This document shows, one piece after another, positions 62,728 through 64,000 of a DNA stretch of 64,000 bases. The stretch covers positions 72,396 through 136,395 of the forward strand of contig CAXXFR010000014.1 in the NCBI GenBank assembly GCA_963667455.2. Reading direction: 5' to 3'. The first letter of the stretch is position 1. Each line of letters begins with the position of its first letter. The notes below the pieces were generated by a model. The model was not told where the DNA came from. It searched no databases and saw only the letters and a program-made list of their open reading frames with translations. A program made the position numbers and the translations under genes. Source of the DNA: Bin55 sp963667455. Its GTDB lineage: Bacteria > Pseudomonadota > Gammaproteobacteria > Pseudomonadales > Azotimanducaceae.

Positions 62728-63666
62728 TCATTGCTCGTCTGTGCGCCTTGGTTCGGCGATCATCAATTCGTTGATTACCTTTTCAAACACATCCGCTTCA
62801 GCTATCGGACGGAGGTAGGGCCGATTTTCGCCAAACGACCACGAGTAGCCATTTGGCAACGACCCAGAACCACTAGTTTGAAGCTCGAAGAGATTCCCTG
62901 TTGCACGCACACCGTACAGCACTGCAACTTGATCCCAGCTTGCGCGATTGCCGAAAGATCGATTGAACCAACGAAAGTAGGCTTCCCGTACGGGATTCTC
63001 TGGATCCGTGTGGGCCAGAGGGCCACCTGTCTCAACTTCCACACCAAAATCGGTGACTACGATTGGTGTAGGCCAGTTCTCAATGACTTGCTGTGTGGAT
63101 TCCACCAAGTTGTGGCGCACGAAGTTGAAACGATCGTTTCGGTGACCTCCCATTAACACAAGCTCAGCAACCGAACGTTCGATCAAATCTCGCTCCTGCT
63201 CAAGCAATTCAGCGAGCGTGTTGAGAAATCCCACACTCACGATGGTTACTGACTTGTCTGGCTGTTGAGTTAGTACCTCTCGATAGAGTTTCACTGCCTC
63301 CTGAACGGGCACTTCACCGCTCGAAGAGGCCATTTTCGCAATGTGGTCCAGGTACCTTGAGCCATCAGGATTACTCAGATCACGCTGAGCGACACCTATT
63401 GGAATGTGCTCACGACCATACCAGGAATTAATCGCATGGATTGCCGAGGGTCCATTGGGATGAACCTCGTTGAAGCTGACCATCAAGATGTCGGCTTCTC
63501 CCAAGTCAGCAAGAGCATGTAGACACGCCAATGCTCCAACATCATCGACATCGAACGTCATGTCCGTTTCAAATATAACGCTCTTGGGCGTGTTGCATCC
63601 GGACACGTGTGAACCGTGAAACAGCAACGCCAAGAGCACCACAGTGCGGCAAACGACTCTTTTCAC
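62728..63666 (-). CDS. Nucleoside hydrolase-like lipoprotein
   Basis: The 312-residue protein has a signal and lipobox ending HVSGC near residue 24. It then has ETDMTFDVDDVGALACLHALA, the calcium-binding acidic start of nucleoside hydrolases (usually DTDxGxDDxxAL, here altered to ETD and DVDD). ELVLMGG and VTDFGVEV follow. It would split N-ribosides in the envelope. It is the first gene of the minus-strand run with two CoA-transferases and a dipeptidase. Substrate preference is unknown. Confidence 0.82.
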   Translation of the reverse strand: MKRVVCRTVVLLALLFHGSHVSGCNTPKSVIFETDMTFDVDDVGALACLHALADLGEADILMVSFNEVHPNGPSAIHAINSWYGREHIPIGVAQRDLSNPDGSRYLDHIAKMASSSGEVPVQEAVKLYREVLTQQPDKSVTIVSVGFLNTLAELLEQERDLIERSVAELVLMGGHRNDRFNFVRHNLVESTQQVIENWPTPIVVTDFGVEVETGGPLAHTDPENPVREAYFRWFNRSFGNRASWDQVAVLYGVRATGNLFELQTSGSGSLPNGYSWSFGENRPYLRPIAEADVFEKVINELMIAEPRRTDEQ

Positions 63667-63734
63667 TTAGATCTGCTCCTAGTTCTTCGTCGAGACCCTG
63701 GATGGCTAGTGTGCCATTCTGTTAGGATAAAGAC

Positions 63735-64000
63735 ATGACGGAAGCATTCGACACCCACGCTGCCTATCTCGAACTGACCGAGGACGGTCGGTTCACGCCG
63801 GAACAAGCAGAAGTGATGTTGGCACTGGTCAGATCAGCGGTCACAGCAAACGTGGCCACCAAAACTGACATCGAGCTTGTACAAAAGGGCTTGGAAGTCC
63901 TTGAGATACGTCTCGTCGTTCAATCTGAGACGATGGAATCCAAATTCGACTACAAACTCAAGGCGATGGAATCCAAGTTCGATACATTAAAGGCTCAAAT
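63735..64000 (+). CDS. Coiled-coil protein, DUF1640-like, cut by window edge
   Basis: The 88 visible residues start at ATG 63735 after AGGA. The N-terminus is TEAFDTHAAYLELTEDGRF and TPEQAEVMLALVRSAV, as in bacterial proteins related to DUF1640/CCDC90. A heptad-like coiled coil follows, with a repeated MESKFD unit. Such short proteins usually end with one membrane helix, which would lie beyond the window. The family role is unclear. Confidence 0.75.
   Translation, partial: MTEAFDTHAAYLELTEDGRFTPEQAEVMLALVRSAVTANVATKTDIELVQKGLEVLEIRLVVQSETMESKFDYKLKAMESKFDTLKAQ

Noticed and set aside
1..64000. CRISPR arrays, insertion sequences, prophage and integrons
   Set aside because: No regularly spaced repeats, transposase, integrase or attC-like series was seen on either strand.

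Overview
The window reads as one continuous piece of a Gram-negative bacterial chromosome with roughly balanced base composition. Lipoprotein signals, Tat leaders, a Do-type periplasmic protease and Pseudomonas-type hut genes point to Pseudomonadota. The mix of many Fe(II)/2-oxoglutarate dioxygenases, CaiB/BaiF CoA-transferases, acyl-CoA dehydrogenases, a sulfatase, LLM flavin enzymes and sugar-acid enzymes suggests a marine, often uncultivated heterotroph, perhaps a gammaproteobacterium. That lineage guess is an inference from gene content. No rRNA, CRISPR array, insertion sequence or transposase was seen, and the only RNA gene found is a tRNA-Asn.

Layout. 0-8 kb: two tandem DUF3667 zinc-ribbon membrane proteins (one cut by the window edge), a flavin monooxygenase of acyl-CoA dehydrogenase fold, an MFS exporter, two PhyH dioxygenases around a lipoprotein hydrolase, and a HIT protein. 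8-16 kb: a transglutaminase-like peptidase, a SpoU RNA methyltransferase, an enoyl-CoA hydratase-family protein, a Tat aldo/keto reductase with an Fe-S tail, then larC-larB-larE for nickel-pincer cofactor synthesis (no larA here) and exonuclease III. 16-22 kb: a looser, accessory-looking stretch with two gene-poor gaps, a second Tat aldo/keto reductase, a DUF6338 membrane protein with two tiny proline/lysine-rich proteins, and a 925-residue MmeI-like type IIL restriction-modification enzyme. 22-29 kb: a complete five-step histidine degradation set, hutF-hutU-hutH-hutG on the minus strand and hutI diverging from it. 29-38 kb: a beta-propeller glycosidase-like protein, PhyH, then a plus-strand series of TIGR03084 protein, LLM oxidoreductase, hydrolase, TerB-like protein, PhyH and two acyl-CoA dehydrogenases. 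38-48 kb: ThuA-like protein, ferredoxin, tRNA-Asn with a visible promoter, a carotenoid-desaturase-like oxidoreductase, an HpcH aldolase facing a sulfatase-PhyH-Gfo/Idh operon, and an M48 protease. 48-64 kb: a second enoyl-CoA hydratase paralogue, an ankyrin protein, rubredoxin, an epimerase, modABC, a translationally coupled PhyH-FAD monooxygenase pair, a Do-type protease, an SGNH hydrolase, and a minus-strand run of nucleoside hydrolase, two CoA-transferases and a membrane dipeptidase.

Themes. Six PhyH dioxygenases lie in 64 kb, each beside other catabolic genes, with flavin enzymes, ferredoxin and rubredoxin nearby. This looks like a genome specialised in oxidising diverse small organic compounds. 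No transcription-factor gene was recognised anywhere in the window, although several palindromes sit where operators would be expected. The most system-like unexplained unit is the DUF6338 / Pro-rich / Pro-rich / MmeI-like cassette at 18.2-22.0 kb.
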